Shown here: positions 18,330-29,577 of the stretch, piece after piece
Position numbering within the stretch: position 1 is the stretch's first letter
Layout: each line of letters opens with the position of its first letter
Source: Candidatus Absconditabacterales bacterium
Lineage (GTDB): Bacteria > Patescibacteriota > Gracilibacteria > Absconditabacterales > Absconditicoccaceae
Assembly (NCBI GenBank): GCA_937958645.1
Contig: CALGNI010000082.1
Location: 1 to 34,496, forward strand
Reading direction: 5' to 3'
DNA length: 34,496 bases
Translations under genes and position numbers: made by a program
The notes under the pieces: generated by a model
Told to the model about the DNA's origin: nothing
What the model saw: the letters and a program-made list of their open reading frames with translations, nothing else
Databases searched by the model: none

Positions 18330-18359
18330 AAAAGAGAAATAGAGAAAGAGAGAAAGAGA
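18327..18359 (+). repeat. Polypurine tract after the SLH-vWA gene
   Basis: GAGAAA-type units with a single T interruption run from the TAA stop to the Nudix leader, like the tract before permease 2. Confidence 0.6.
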
Positions 18360-18372
18360 TAATTACTTGCCT

Positions 18373-18978
18373 ATGAAATCAGAGTGAAGCGATGGGTTGA
18401 ATAGATCCAAGGAATATAAACCGAAGGGAATGAGAAGAAAGATTGCCAAGAAGCTTGCTTCGACGGTAATCATTTATTTTGAGTTTTTTGCTATGCTTAT
18501 CCAGACTTGAAGACGATCATCTACTGCTGATCGAGAACTCCATTTGACATCAATCTTAACTGACGAATCTCTTTGCACTGCTGCGATGGGAATCGTTTTT
18601 GTTGATGATGAGCTTGTGCTTTCTCATATGAACAGAGGGCGAGATCTTCCTGGGGGACATATTGAGTTGGGTGAGTCGGTCTTGGATTGATTAGCTCGTG
18701 AGATAGACGAAGAGGCTGGAGTGAGGGATTTTGAGGCAAGCTTGTTCGCAGAAAGAAAACTCATCAATCATACGCAAAAGATAAATAAGGCAACAGGTAA
18801 ACCCTATCCAGCGATATCGTACATATCATATTATCTTGTAGAGGCTAAACAGTTCGACATAGACCCTTCTTGTGAAGAAATTATCGCTGCTAAAGCGTTT
18901 TCTTTGGCAGATGAGGAGGCAATGAATTGTAGAGCGAGGGATGTGATATTGATGGGGGCAGCGATGAGGAGATGATAG
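18373..18978 (+). CDS. Nudix hydrolase
   Basis: This 201-residue enzyme should hydrolyse a nucleoside diphosphate linked to another moiety. The Nudix box is complete from G95 to V117: GHIELGE, then seven residues, then REIDEEAGV, with metal ligands E110, E113 and E114. The preceding LSHMNRGRDLPGG segment is typical. The N-terminal 60 residues are basic with a hydrophobic stretch (about 28-43), unusual for the family, so an internal ATG (for example codon 20 or 41) cannot be excluded. The gene ends AGA-TGA-TAG, giving a C-terminal glycine in table 25. Its last 111 nt are repeated exactly at 19919-20029, after the next gene. Confidence 0.85.
18867..18977 (+). repeat. Proximal copy of a 111-bp direct repeat (3' end of the Nudix gene)
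   Basis: This covers the coding end from about SCEEIIAAK to the second base of the stop codon. It is identical, base for base by eye, to 19919-20029. Confidence 0.95.
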
Positions 18979-19064
18979 ATAGAATTACAGAAGAGGGAGA
19001 AAGTAAAAATTGAAATTATCTAAAAAATCGCTAACCTAATGTTAATTTTAATTTATACCTTACT

Positions 19065-19898
19065 ATGAGAAAATATCTTTTATTACTTAGTGCTCCAATA
19101 TTGCTTTGATCTGTTTATGCTATTGATCTTTTATTAGCATCATATTATGAGTCAGGTAATGAAATTTGTCGAGCTTATTGAGCTGGTTGATGAACTTGTT
19201 TTGAGTTTGAGCCTTGAGATGATGTTACGTTGCTCAAGAATGATAGTGGTGGTCATACGTGATATGCATTAGTGAATAATAAGCTATATATAGAGGGAGA
19301 GTTTTTCGCAGATGAAAATTATATCTTACATACAAATCAGATTTTAGAATATGATTGAGGCATCTATATTAGTTGAAGAATTACTGATATTTCTCCTAAG
19401 AATTTTTCTTATGAAGGAGATTGGTGGATAAGTGCAGAAAACTGAGTCTTTAAGTGAAGCTCTTTATTTGATGCTAGTCTATCAAGTATTGATACGGTTA
19501 TTGACTGATATTTCATAACCTCTGGTTGAAAAATCTTCTATGCTCGTGAATGAAGAGTTCCAGGAAATGCTAATGACTTTGTTTCAATTTCATTTGAGAA
19601 TCGTAGTAGATTATACACGGATTGATTTTATATTTATCAGATTGATCTTAATATGGGGCTGTCAGATTTAACTTTTTTTGTAAAGTGATTTACAATTTCA
19701 TTGAGTGACTTTGTAGTTTCAGTCTTAGATGAGTTTATTTGAGAAAGAATCAACGATTCTAATAGGGATAGAGTTTTGGATAAAATAGATGACTTATTGA
19801 TTCTGGAGTCAGAAGATGATTATGGGAATCATATGGATTTATCTGAAAAACAGATGAAAATTCAGTATTTGCTATTATACATAAAAGAGCATATATAA
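19065..19898 (+). CDS. Secreted DKNYY-like protein
   Basis: This 277-residue protein begins with a signal peptide (MRKYLLLLSAPILLGSVYA). Its body repeats short beta units around D-xx-Y/F and GKIFYA, for example ADENYILH, DTVIDGYFITSGGKIFYAR and RLYTDGFYIYQ. These resemble degenerate DKNYY repeats and the larger protein at 6582-8201. A helical, acidic tail follows (about 205-277). Glycines are mostly TGA. It lies between two copies of the Nudix 3' end, exactly as the first DKNYY gene lies between two copies of a permease 3' end. The family call is weaker than for the first gene. The start ACT-ATG-AGA also resembles the first gene's start. Confidence 0.6.
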
Positions 19899-19918
19899 AG
19901 CTATTTAGTTAGATTTTT

Positions 19919-20030
19919 TTCTTGTGAAGAAATTATCGCTGCTAAAGCGTTTTCTTTGGCAGATGAGGAGGCAATGAATTGTAGAGCGAGGGATGTGATA
20001 TTGATGGGGGCAGCGATGAGGAGATGATAA
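19919..20030 (+). pseudogene. Detached second copy of the Nudix 3' end
   Basis: A 111-bp copy of the Nudix C-terminal coding sequence, without a gene body, begins about 20 nt after the stop of the DKNYY-like gene. Its stop reads TAA where the intact gene has TAG, the first difference between the copies. It probably marks the original 3' end of the Nudix gene before insertion. Confidence 0.92.
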
Positions 20031-20093
20031 GCACAATAGAGAAATAGATCTGCATGAGTTTGGGAGCAGGGCGCTTTTTTTGTTCTAAATCCC

Positions 20094-20121
20094 TTGACTT
20101 CACTTTCAACTTTCCTATAAA
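20094..20121 (+). promoter_or_regulatory. Promoter of the rplJ-rplL transcript
   Basis: TTGACT (20094-20099) and TATAAA (20116-20121) are spaced by 16 nt. Transcription would start near 20128, giving a leader of about 150 nt. Confidence 0.65.
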
Positions 20122-20139
20122 CCACCTTATATCCAAAGA

Positions 20140-20238
20140 AAGTGAGTAGCTAATGCATAAAGCTCACCGAGGAAATACTCAAGTTTGACCTAGTGTTGAG
20201 CTCCTGATGTACTTCTTTGTTGAAGTTCTTTTTTTTTG
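20140..20238 (+). promoter_or_regulatory. Ribosomal protein L10 leader with attenuator
   Basis: The leader before rplJ has the layout of the L10 leader, in which L10(L12)4 represses its own mRNA. GTGAGT (20142-20147) pairs with GCTCAC (20162-20167). A CGAGGAAATA internal loop and a CTCAA/TTGAG stem closed by TCC suggest the kink-turn region. Downstream, ACTTC/GAAGT (20211-20215 with 20222-20226) and a T run form a terminator 40 nt before the rplJ start. The assignment rests on position and shape. Confidence 0.6.
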
Positions 20239-20279
20239 GAAAAATACTTTGAATTTTTTATCTACATAATCTGACTTAC

Positions 20280-20903
20280 ATGGCATTATTGAAGGATGAC
20301 AAGAAAAATCTTGCTGCGGAGTACGTCAAAATGATGGAAAGCGGAAAGAATGTGGTGGTAATAAAGCACACATGAATCCCTGTAAATGAAATCAATGAAA
20401 TGAGAATGTGAGTGAGCGAAAATGACGGAAATGTTAAGATCGTAAAAAAGAGAGTGCTACTAAAGGGGATTGAAGGGAAGTATGAAGGATTATCTTTGGA
20501 TATGATTGAAGGAAGCAGTATTGCTTTGCTTACAAGCAATAACGAAGATGATGAGCATGCTCCATTGAAAGCAATCAATAAATTGAATAAGAAATGGAAG
20601 AAAGATAAAGCTGAGTTTGGTGTAGAGTTTATCTGAGGATGGTACGATTGAGCAGTTTGGAAAGACTGAGGATTCGTGTCTGAGCTAGCAAACTTGCCAA
20701 GCAAGGAAGAATTGATCGGAAAATTCTTGTTTATGTTGAATCACCCTGTTTCATCATTTGCTAGAGTCTTGAAGGCGATAGCGGATAAAGATGGAGTAGT
20801 GGAAGAAGAAGCTCCGGCTGCAGTAGCAGAAGAAGCTCCGGCAGAAGAAGCAAAAGAAGAACCAGTAGCAGAGGAAGCAAAAGAAGAGCCAGCAGCAGAA
20901 TAG
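20280..20903 (+). CDS. rplJ: 50S ribosomal protein L10
   Basis: This 207-residue protein (uL10) forms the base of the ribosomal stalk and carries the L7/L12 dimers. Recognisable features are the N-terminal helix and KNVVVIKHTGIPV strand, VKIVKKRVLLKGI (the L10 KNTL-type segment), the conserved LANLPSKEELIGK, and the stalk helix. The C-terminal tail (about 175-207) is an unusual Ala/Glu repeat (EEAPA, EEAKEEPVA) beyond the usual L10 length. Several glycines are TGA. The start ATG 20280 follows CTGACTTAC with no Shine-Dalgarno. It precedes rplL as in most bacteria and is probably regulated by the L10 leader upstream. Confidence 0.92.
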
Positions 20904-20929
20904 CCCACTACGCTACGCTTCGGGATACT

Positions 20930-20967
20930 CGATAGTAAACTAATCGCTTCGCTCTTAGATACTATCG
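20930..20967. repeat. Hairpin between rplJ and rplL
   Basis: CGATAGTA (20930-20937) pairs with TACTATCG (20960-20967), extended by CTAA/TTAG inside. There is no T run. It may shape processing or the relative yield of L10 and L7/L12. The adjoining CTACGCTACGCTTC recurs in the 24063-24169 element. Confidence 0.6.
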
Positions 20968-21081
20968 GCAAAGCTAAAGAATACTGCAATGAAGTAACCC
21001 ATTAATTACCAGATTTGATATTCATAACGAATATAGATATAGTCCATTTTGAATCTTTTTTATTATTATATACTTATTATC

Positions 21082-21501
21082 ATGACTGATGAAGTAACAA
21101 CAACTGAAGAAGCAACAACTATCGAACTAACTGGAGATGCTAAAAAGATCATGGATCTTGTGAAAAATCTTTCTGCAATTGATCTCAATCAATTGGTAAA
21201 AGCATTGGAAGAAGAATTTGGAGTATCAGCTGCAGCACCAGTAATGATGTGAGGTTGAGGAGGTTGAGATGGAGGAGACGATGGAGGTGATGATACAGTA
21301 ACTGTAGAATTGGCTGAAGTTGGTCAATCTAAGATTGCTGTAATCAAAGCAATCAAAGAAATCCTAGGTCTTGGACTAAAAGAAGCTAAAGATCTTGTTG
21401 GTCAAGCTCCTGTTGCAGTGAAAGAAAAAATTCCTGCTGACGAAGCTGAATCAATCAAAGCTAAACTTGAAGAAGTTGGTGCTACTGTTGCATTGAAATA
21501 A
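21082..21501 (+). CDS. rplL: 50S ribosomal protein L7/L12
   Basis: This 139-residue stalk protein (bL12) recruits translation factors. The N-terminal dimerisation helix (about 15-50), a Gly/Asp-rich hinge (57-74) and the conserved C-terminal domain ([20 protein letters not shown]) are intact. The hinge is diagnostic: three of its first five residues are TGA codons (21250, 21256 and 21265) amid GGN, which proves UGA is glycine. Normal bacterial hinges are Ala-rich, so the Gly/Asp-rich hinge is unusual. An in-frame upstream ATG at 21049 is rejected because it adds a non-conserved hydrophobic stretch. Confidence 0.97.
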
Positions 21502-21553
21502 GAAAGCGTTCAGAACTTGAATTCAGGACACTTTTTATTTATTATAACCTCGT

Positions 21554-22207
21554 ATGAGTATAGCAACGGATATTATAAAGGCAAAAGTATTTGTCGGGCA
21601 ACCTAAAAACAAATCTAATCCAAAAACTAGTGATAGTTGGATGGGTGTGATAAATTGAATGGTTGTTTTTGACCCTACTTTGATTGAAGAACAGCTCAAA
21701 GTAGCTAAAAATCTCATTTCTGACACCAAAAAGTCAAATGGGCAAATTTTGGTTATTTGTGAAAAGTCTCTTTATAAAGAAGAACTTGAAGCATTATCTT
21801 CTAAGGGATGATTTCATTATTTGAATCATAAAGTGCCTTCAGGAGTAATGACTAACTTTGATACTCTCTTGGGAAGAATTAGAAGTCTTAAAGAACTTAG
21901 AGCATTCGTAAAGAGTCCTTCGTTTGAGACCTTGACCAAGAAAGAACAATCAATGAAAAAAAGAGAATTGAAAAAAATCGAACAAGTATATAAAGGAGTT
22001 GTTGAATTGAAGAAAAAGCCAGAATTGGTGATTATCGTTGATGGACAGTTTATGAGTAAGTTCGTATTGGAAGTGAAGAAATTGAAGTCAAAAGCAATCG
22101 TACTTGCTTCATCTGACTTTGATAAATGGATCGACCAACCAGTAGTAATGTGTAATACAAACGGATTTGACAGCATAGACTACGTATTGAATTACTTGTT
22201 TTCATAG
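21554..22207 (+). CDS. rpsB: 30S ribosomal protein S2, divergent
   Basis: This 217-residue protein matches uS2 by its ordered landmarks: GGFHYLNHKVPSGVMTNFDT (the tryptophan-glycine-threonine region of S2), a TLTKKEQ...RELKKIEQVYKGV helical hairpin, and PELVIIVDGQFMSKFVLEV followed by KAIVLASSD. The classical DTNCDP and IPGNDDA motifs are much altered (SSDFDKW, MCNTNGFDS), and the N-terminal region is shortened, so the protein is highly diverged. Placement upstream of tsf supports the call, since rpsB-tsf is a conserved pair, although two small membrane-protein genes lie between them here. Two of its glycines are TGA. Confidence 0.85.
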
Positions 22208-22266
22208 ATCTCAAAAGAAACTAGCTCCACTTGTTAGAGCATTTTTTATCACAAATCCTTCACCTT

Positions 22267-22683
22267 ATGGTAGAACAAGCCAAAGATTTAGATGGACTGA
22301 TTGATGAAAATTATGTTCCTAGTTCTGTAGAGAGAAAGAAAGCATTAATTATGTACTTTTTCGTAGGAATTATTGCGGCGTTATCAAAAGAAGAGGTATC
22401 AGTATATGAAATGTTCCATTTGAAACAGGCTTTAGGGCGACGAATGTTATTTTTTATCTTTTTGATAGGAAGTGTCATTTTTATCTTTATTCCTTGGCTC
22501 TGGATCATTCCGGTGATTCTGTTTATCATTTATTTGATCATACGAGTAATATTCGCGAAACAAGCTCGAGAAGGAGTGTATGTTATCAACGAAGACAAGA
22601 TACTCATGCCTCTATTTGCCTGACTAGGTGGATGGATTATTACGGTATTTGAGTTGGATGTGATTTATGAAGATGAAGAATAA
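22267..22683 (+). CDS. Small membrane protein, possibly Tic20/DUF4870-like
   Basis: This 138-residue protein has about four membrane segments. Its layout, a first helix, then SVYEMFHLKQALGRR, then two close helices, a basic turn and a last helix, resembles the DUF4870/Tic20 family, where a histidine-lysine-alanine loop (FHAKQAL-like) follows the first helix. The resemblance is by eye only. ATG 22267 is chosen over the in-frame TTG at 22231, which would overlap a weak GCTC/GAGC hairpin with T run. It lies between rpsB and tsf, an unusual place for such a gene. One TGA glycine occurs near the end. Confidence 0.55.
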
Positions 22684-22735
22684 TTGAGGATGGATAGTTG
22701 ATAATTGAGGATGGAAGGTTGAAGATTCTTAGCGA
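22684..22735. repeat. Degenerate AATTGAGGATGGA-type repeat
   Basis: AATTGAGGATGGA occurs twice here. Related A/T-rich units (AATTGAAAATTGAAGATGGATAATTG-like) follow the stop codons of rpsR (24893-24940), NfeD (15354-15385) and tsf (24040). This is a dispersed intergenic family. Confidence 0.5.
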
Positions 22736-22780
22736 AGTTGGTGGATAAAATTATATGTTATTTATTTCATTAGATAAGCT

Positions 22781-23185
22781 ATGTTTAACTTCCTAAAGAA
22801 GGAAAAGCTGAAGTGAAGTGTATCAGAAGAGGCAGTATTGAAATATAAGTGGATGCATATAGTGTCATTAGCGTTAATTTTGTTGCATCGGTTTCCACGG
22901 AACTTAGTGTTAGGTCAATTTACTATGCCTAGTGATGAGCAAACATTATCATATGCAGCTGAAGCTGCAAAAGTTGCACTAGGACTTATTCATTTGTATT
23001 TTACTGCTAATTACTATCAGTCTTGATATAAATTGGCTGTAATATTGTCATTTTATGTGTTTGTTAATTTGCTGCTTTCTTTAGCAGTAGCGGGATACTC
23101 ACATATGCTGTTGCTTTGGACAATGGTTTATTTGATAGCAGCATGATTCATTCAAATTACTCAAAACAAAATCTTTAAAAAATAA
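22781..23185 (+). CDS. Polytopic membrane protein, unknown function
   Basis: I do not recognise this 134-residue protein. After a short Lys-rich cytoplasmic start there are about four hydrophobic segments (about 25-38, 63-80, 85-107, 112-128), the last followed by a Lys-rich end. A charged, His/Arg-containing loop (LLHRFPRNLVLG) follows the first helix. Three glycines are TGA. ATG 22781 follows GATAAGCT with no Shine-Dalgarno. It sits 65 bp upstream of tsf and could be co-transcribed. Confidence 0.55.
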
Positions 23186-23250
23186 CTATATGAGAAGTAA
23201 AGAATTGTAATTCTCTATTCTTAATTCCATTTTACTTTACAACACACCCC

Positions 23251-24039
23251 ATGTCTGTAGATATGAAAACCCTAAAAGAACTAAGAGCGATGACTCATGC
23301 GCCACTTAGTGATTGTAAGAAAGCACTTGAGGCTTCTGAAAACAATTTGGACGCTGCCCAAGATTGGCTTAGAGAAAGAGGAGCGCTAAAGGCAGCTAAA
23401 AATGCTGATAGAGCTACTACTGAGTGAATCGTGAAGATAAAGAAGATTGGTGACCAAATCGTAGGTCTCAAGCTCGCTTGTGAAACTGATTTCGTAGCTA
23501 AAAATGATACCTTTCATGATCTTGCTAGTCAAATCCTTGATTTGGTAGCTGGGTATGGAGCAGTAGAAAGTTATGAATCACTTGATCAAGCTAAAAAAGA
23601 TGAACTAAATAAGGTTCTTCAAGACAACTTCGTAACTATTGGAGAAAATATGCAAATCGCTGATGTCTTTACTTCATCTGATAATGGGTATATCTATATC
23701 CATCCAGGAGATAAAGTGGCTGCAGTAGTGTATTTTGATGGTGATGCTGATGCTGCGAAACAAGTAGCACTTCAAATCGCTGCCATGAATCCAGAATACT
23801 TGAGTGTTGACCAAGTGCCTCAGTCTGAAAAAGACGCAATGATGGCAGAATTCACTGAAGAAATGAAGGATAGTGGTAAACCTGAAGAAATTATGCAAAA
23901 TATTATCAAAGGGAAGATGAATAAGAGATATAGCGAATTCGTATTGATGGAACAAGTTTCTATCTTCGATGATAGTAAGAAAGTGAAAGATGCCTTGGGA
24001 GAAACTAAGGTGAGTGGATACGTTAGATACGCAATCTAG
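23251..24039 (+). CDS. tsf: Elongation factor Ts
   Basis: This 262-residue protein is the nucleotide exchange factor for EF-Tu. The N-terminal UBA-like domain (KELRAMTHAPLSDCKKALEA), the exchange motif CETDFVAKN (residues 77-85) and the later coiled-coil and core regions (MNPEYLS, LMEQVSIFD) are clear. There is one TGA glycine (TEGIVK). ATG 23251 directly follows a CCCC run and has no Shine-Dalgarno. The order rpsB-tsf is conserved in bacteria, but here two membrane protein genes lie between the two. Confidence 0.95.
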
Positions 24040-24062
24040 AGTTGAAAATTAATTGTACAATC

Positions 24063-24169
24063 CGTCATCCTGAACGAGTCTGTAGCCTAGCGAAAGACGA
24101 CTGAAGGATCTCGAGTGGATACTGTCCTTGCGAGATTCTTCAATACGCTACGCTTCTTTCAGAATGACG
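24063..24169. repeat. Intergenic hairpin element with imperfect 12-bp terminal inverted repeats
   Basis: CGTCATCCTGAA (24063-24074) and TTCAGAATGACG (24158-24169) pair at 11 of 12 positions. Inside, GAAGGATCTCG pairs with CGAGATTCTTC. The ends resemble those of the 259-bp element at 4200-4458. A GTAGGGACG palindrome lies just beyond (24180). Confidence 0.65.
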
Positions 24170-24255
24170 TATCCAGAAGTAGGGACGCCGTTGAAACAGA
24201 CGTTCGTCTTATCCTGTTTATCAGGATAGCCAAATACTTTATTTATTATATTCTT

Positions 24256-24648
24256 ATGAAATTTTACGAACTAGTAACGGTGATTGATGCAAATCTTTCA
24301 GCGAAGGACATCAAAGAAGTAAGTGCAAAAGTTGAAGAACTTTTTGGAAAATCTATTGTTGATGCTGATGCAATCGGTTTATTGCCAACTGCTTATCCTG
24401 TAGAAGGTCAAGATCAAGCTTACTATATGTCATATCATATAGAAATCGATCCTGATACAATTCCTCAGCTCAAGCAAGATATGAGTATTATGAAATGACT
24501 CGTAAAATATACGATTTTTGGGATGTCTGCAAATGAATCATTCATGAAGATGCAAGATTTGAAGAAAAGATATGAGGAAATGAATTCAGTAGAGGAAGAA
24601 GAAGCTGAAGAGGAAGAACAAAGCGAAGAGTCAGAAGAAAACGCATAA
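24256..24648 (+). CDS. rpsF: 30S ribosomal protein S6
   Basis: This 130-residue protein (bS6) begins MKFYELVTVID, the usual S6 first strand, and continues with the VEELFGKS helix and the YYMSYHIEID strand. The C-terminal region from about 108 is a Glu-rich tail, a common feature of S6. One TGA glycine occurs (MKGLVKY). The start at 24256 is fixed by homology; in-frame upstream codons read through the intergenic repeat. rpsR follows after 30 bp. The ssb gene usually found between rpsF and rpsR is absent. Confidence 0.92.
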
Positions 24649-24678
24649 TAATCTCTTTTTATCATTTTGTGTATTGCT

Positions 24679-24891
24679 ATGTTTGCTAGAAAATCTAAAA
24701 ATCCTTTCAAAGGAAAAGAAAATCTTGACATGATCAATTGGAAATCTCCTGAATTCTTGAGACAGTTTACTACGAGATTTGCTTCCATCAAGCCAAGAAA
24801 GTTTACAGGACTTTCTGTAAGTCACCAAAAGAAGGTGAGAGTTGCTATTATTAGAGCAAGAGAATTAGGATTGATGCCATACAAGAAGTAA
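24679..24891 (+). CDS. rpsR: 30S ribosomal protein S18
   Basis: This 70-residue protein (bS18) has the family pattern: a basic N-terminus, INWKSPEFLRQFTT, PRKFTGLSVSHQKKVRVAI and the ending RARELGLMPY. It binds S6 on the 30S platform, which fits its position. No TGA glycine is used. The start at ATG 24679 is preferred to 24667, which adds four non-conserved residues. Confidence 0.95.
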   Translation: MFARKSKNPFKGKENLDMINWKSPEFLRQFTTRFASIKPRKFTGLSVSHQKKVRVAIIRARELGLMPYKK

Positions 24892-25013
24892 TTGAAAATT
24901 GAAGATGGATAATTGAGAATTAGTAAATAATTATCAATCATCAATTCAAGTAATTTCCAATCATCAATTAAAGTAAATTTTCAATCATCGTCTTCGACAT
25001 ATATTCCTTCTAT

Positions 25014-25047
25014 CTATTTACTTCGTCCCTACGGTCCTAGTAAATAG
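25014..25047. repeat. Inverted repeat between rpsR and rpmH
   Basis: CTATTTACT (25014-25022) pairs perfectly with AGTAAATAG (25039-25047); the loop holds CGTCCCTACGG, the same motif as in the GTAGGGACG palindromes. The AT-rich degenerate repeat family fills the rest of the gap from 24892. Confidence 0.65.
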
Positions 25048-25083
25048 GCAAGCAATTAATTTTACATTCTAAATTATTATCAT

Positions 25084-25245
25084 ATGCCAGGTAAGTTAAA
25101 TAGAATTAGAAAATATCAATGGAGAAAAAGAACTAGAAAACATGGTTTTTTGAAAAGAATGAAGACGAAAGATGGACAAAATGTTCTTGCTAGAAGAAGA
25201 AAGAAAGGAAGACATTCATTGACAGTTAAAAGAAGTAAAAAGTAA
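25084..25245 (+). CDS. rpmH: 50S ribosomal protein L34
   Basis: This 53-residue, extremely basic protein (bL34) has the signature [18 protein letters not shown] followed by [15 protein letters not shown]. In most bacteria rpmH lies near dnaA and rnpA, so its place between rpsR and rpoB is unusual. ATG 25084 directly follows TTATCAT with no Shine-Dalgarno. Confidence 0.95.
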   Translation: MPGKLNRIRKYQWRKRTRKHGFLKRMKTKDGQNVLARRRKKGRHSLTVKRSKK

Positions 25246-25450
25246 GAAAGAAGATTCTTCTTCCCTTACTTTATCTTCTTATACGCTGATGATAATTTCT
25301 GTGTTTGACTCATTATATATATAAATTCGATGGCGCTCATCGAAATTTTTTGCCATTAAGGGAATTCAACGTTGTATACCTAGGTAACAGAACACAATGC
25401 ATAAGATGCTAAATAAAGAAGTGACTAATTTATTTTTCACCCCTTAGTTC
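25246..25450 (+). promoter_or_regulatory. rpoB leader region with terminator hairpin
   Basis: A TTGACT (25305-25310) and an AT-rich TATATATAAA stretch lie close together but not at standard spacing, so I cannot name the promoter boxes. TTCGATG (25326-25332) pairs with CATCGAA (25338-25344) and runs into six Ts, a good terminator. It either ends the rpmH transcript or attenuates rpoB. The last 90 nt hold a GTTGTATACCTAGGTAACA near-palindrome and a pyrimidine-rich run to the ATG. Confidence 0.5.
25326..25351 (+). terminator. Terminator between rpmH and rpoB
   Basis: A perfect 7-bp stem with loop GCGCT is followed by A and TTTTTT. It lies about 100 nt before the rpoB start. Confidence 0.75.
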
Positions 25451-29005
<3,555 letters not shown>

Positions 29006-29256
29006 AGAGAAAGAGGCGTAGGGATGCTTCGTTAAAGCGTCCCGGGATGAAGGATCAGAAAATCGTTATTCAGAACGTCCCGCTTGAAGCAATAAATACC
29101 ATCCTCCCTCTCCTAGCGAAGCGGTTGGGATCTCGATGCCCCTTGAGGGTAGAGGGCTGGGGTGAGGGGAGAATCGAAACAGCGGAAAGCTGAATTTATA
29201 GTCTCCCGAAACGAAGGATCCGCTGTCAATAGAGTTTTTCTTGAGGATTGAATCAT
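29006..29256. repeat. Repeat-filled gap after rpoB
   Basis: No gene is seen. GGGATGCTT (29021-29029) pairs with AAGCGTCCC (29035-29043). A second inverted pair joins CCCTCTCC (about 29108) to GGGTAGAGGG (about 29146), next to a GGCTGGGGTGAGGGG run. GAAGGATC units occur at both ends. These belong to the same palindromic intergenic style as the 4.2, 24.1 and 34.3 kb elements. Confidence 0.5.
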
Positions 29257-29288
29257 TAAAAAAACTGACTCTATAAGAATAGAGTCAG
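29257..29288 (-). terminator. Terminator of the small minus-strand membrane gene
   Basis: CTGACTCTAT (29265-29274) pairs perfectly with ATAGAGTCAG (29279-29288). On the minus strand it is followed by eight Ts. Confidence 0.85.
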
Positions 29289-29304
29289 ATTATTGAAAAG
29301 GTTA

Positions 29305-29493
29305 TTAAGAGGTTGATTCTTCAACTTCATCACTAGCTGTTGGTTTATTTCCTTTGTGATTATTTATTCCTAGAATCGAGCTCATTATTCCAAAACAAAC
29401 TACAAATACTACCATTGGATAAATTTCAAAAAAAGCTAAACCGCATGCTAGAAATGACATTAAAAGCGCATAATAAAAATTTCTATCATTCAT
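29305..29493 (-). CDS. Small two-helix membrane protein, unknown function
   Basis: This 62-residue protein has two hydrophobic helices (about 7-22 and 26-44) separated by a short EIYP turn, then a polar, acidic tail. I do not recognise it. It is a single-gene unit on the opposite strand between rpoB and rpoC, with its own promoter and terminator. All four glycines are GGN. It belongs with the other short, TGA-free orphan genes in this window. Confidence 0.6.
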   Translation of the reverse strand: MNDRNFYYALLMSFLACGLAFFEIYPMVVFVVCFGIMSSILGINNHKGNKPTASDEVEESTS

Positions 29494-29519
29494 AATTAAG
29501 TTATATTTAGTTCACTTAC

Positions 29520-29547
29520 TTTATAAGTAAAAAATAGAAAAAGTCAA
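29520..29547 (-). promoter_or_regulatory. Promoter of the small minus-strand membrane gene
   Basis: On the minus strand, TTGACT (29547-29542) and TATAAA (29525-29520) are spaced by 16 nt, about 26 nt before the ATG at 29493. Confidence 0.65.
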
Positions 29548-29577
29548 TACCTATCTCTTTTATTCCTCATCCACCTC

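Noticed and set aside
20276-20704. 142-aa ORF on the minus strand over rplJ
   Set aside because: Antisense shadow of rplJ, with low-complexity Ser/Leu/Phe composition.
24115-24255. N-terminal extension of rpsF to 24115
   Set aside because: It would translate the intergenic hairpin repeat; S6 homology begins at MKFYELVTV (24256).
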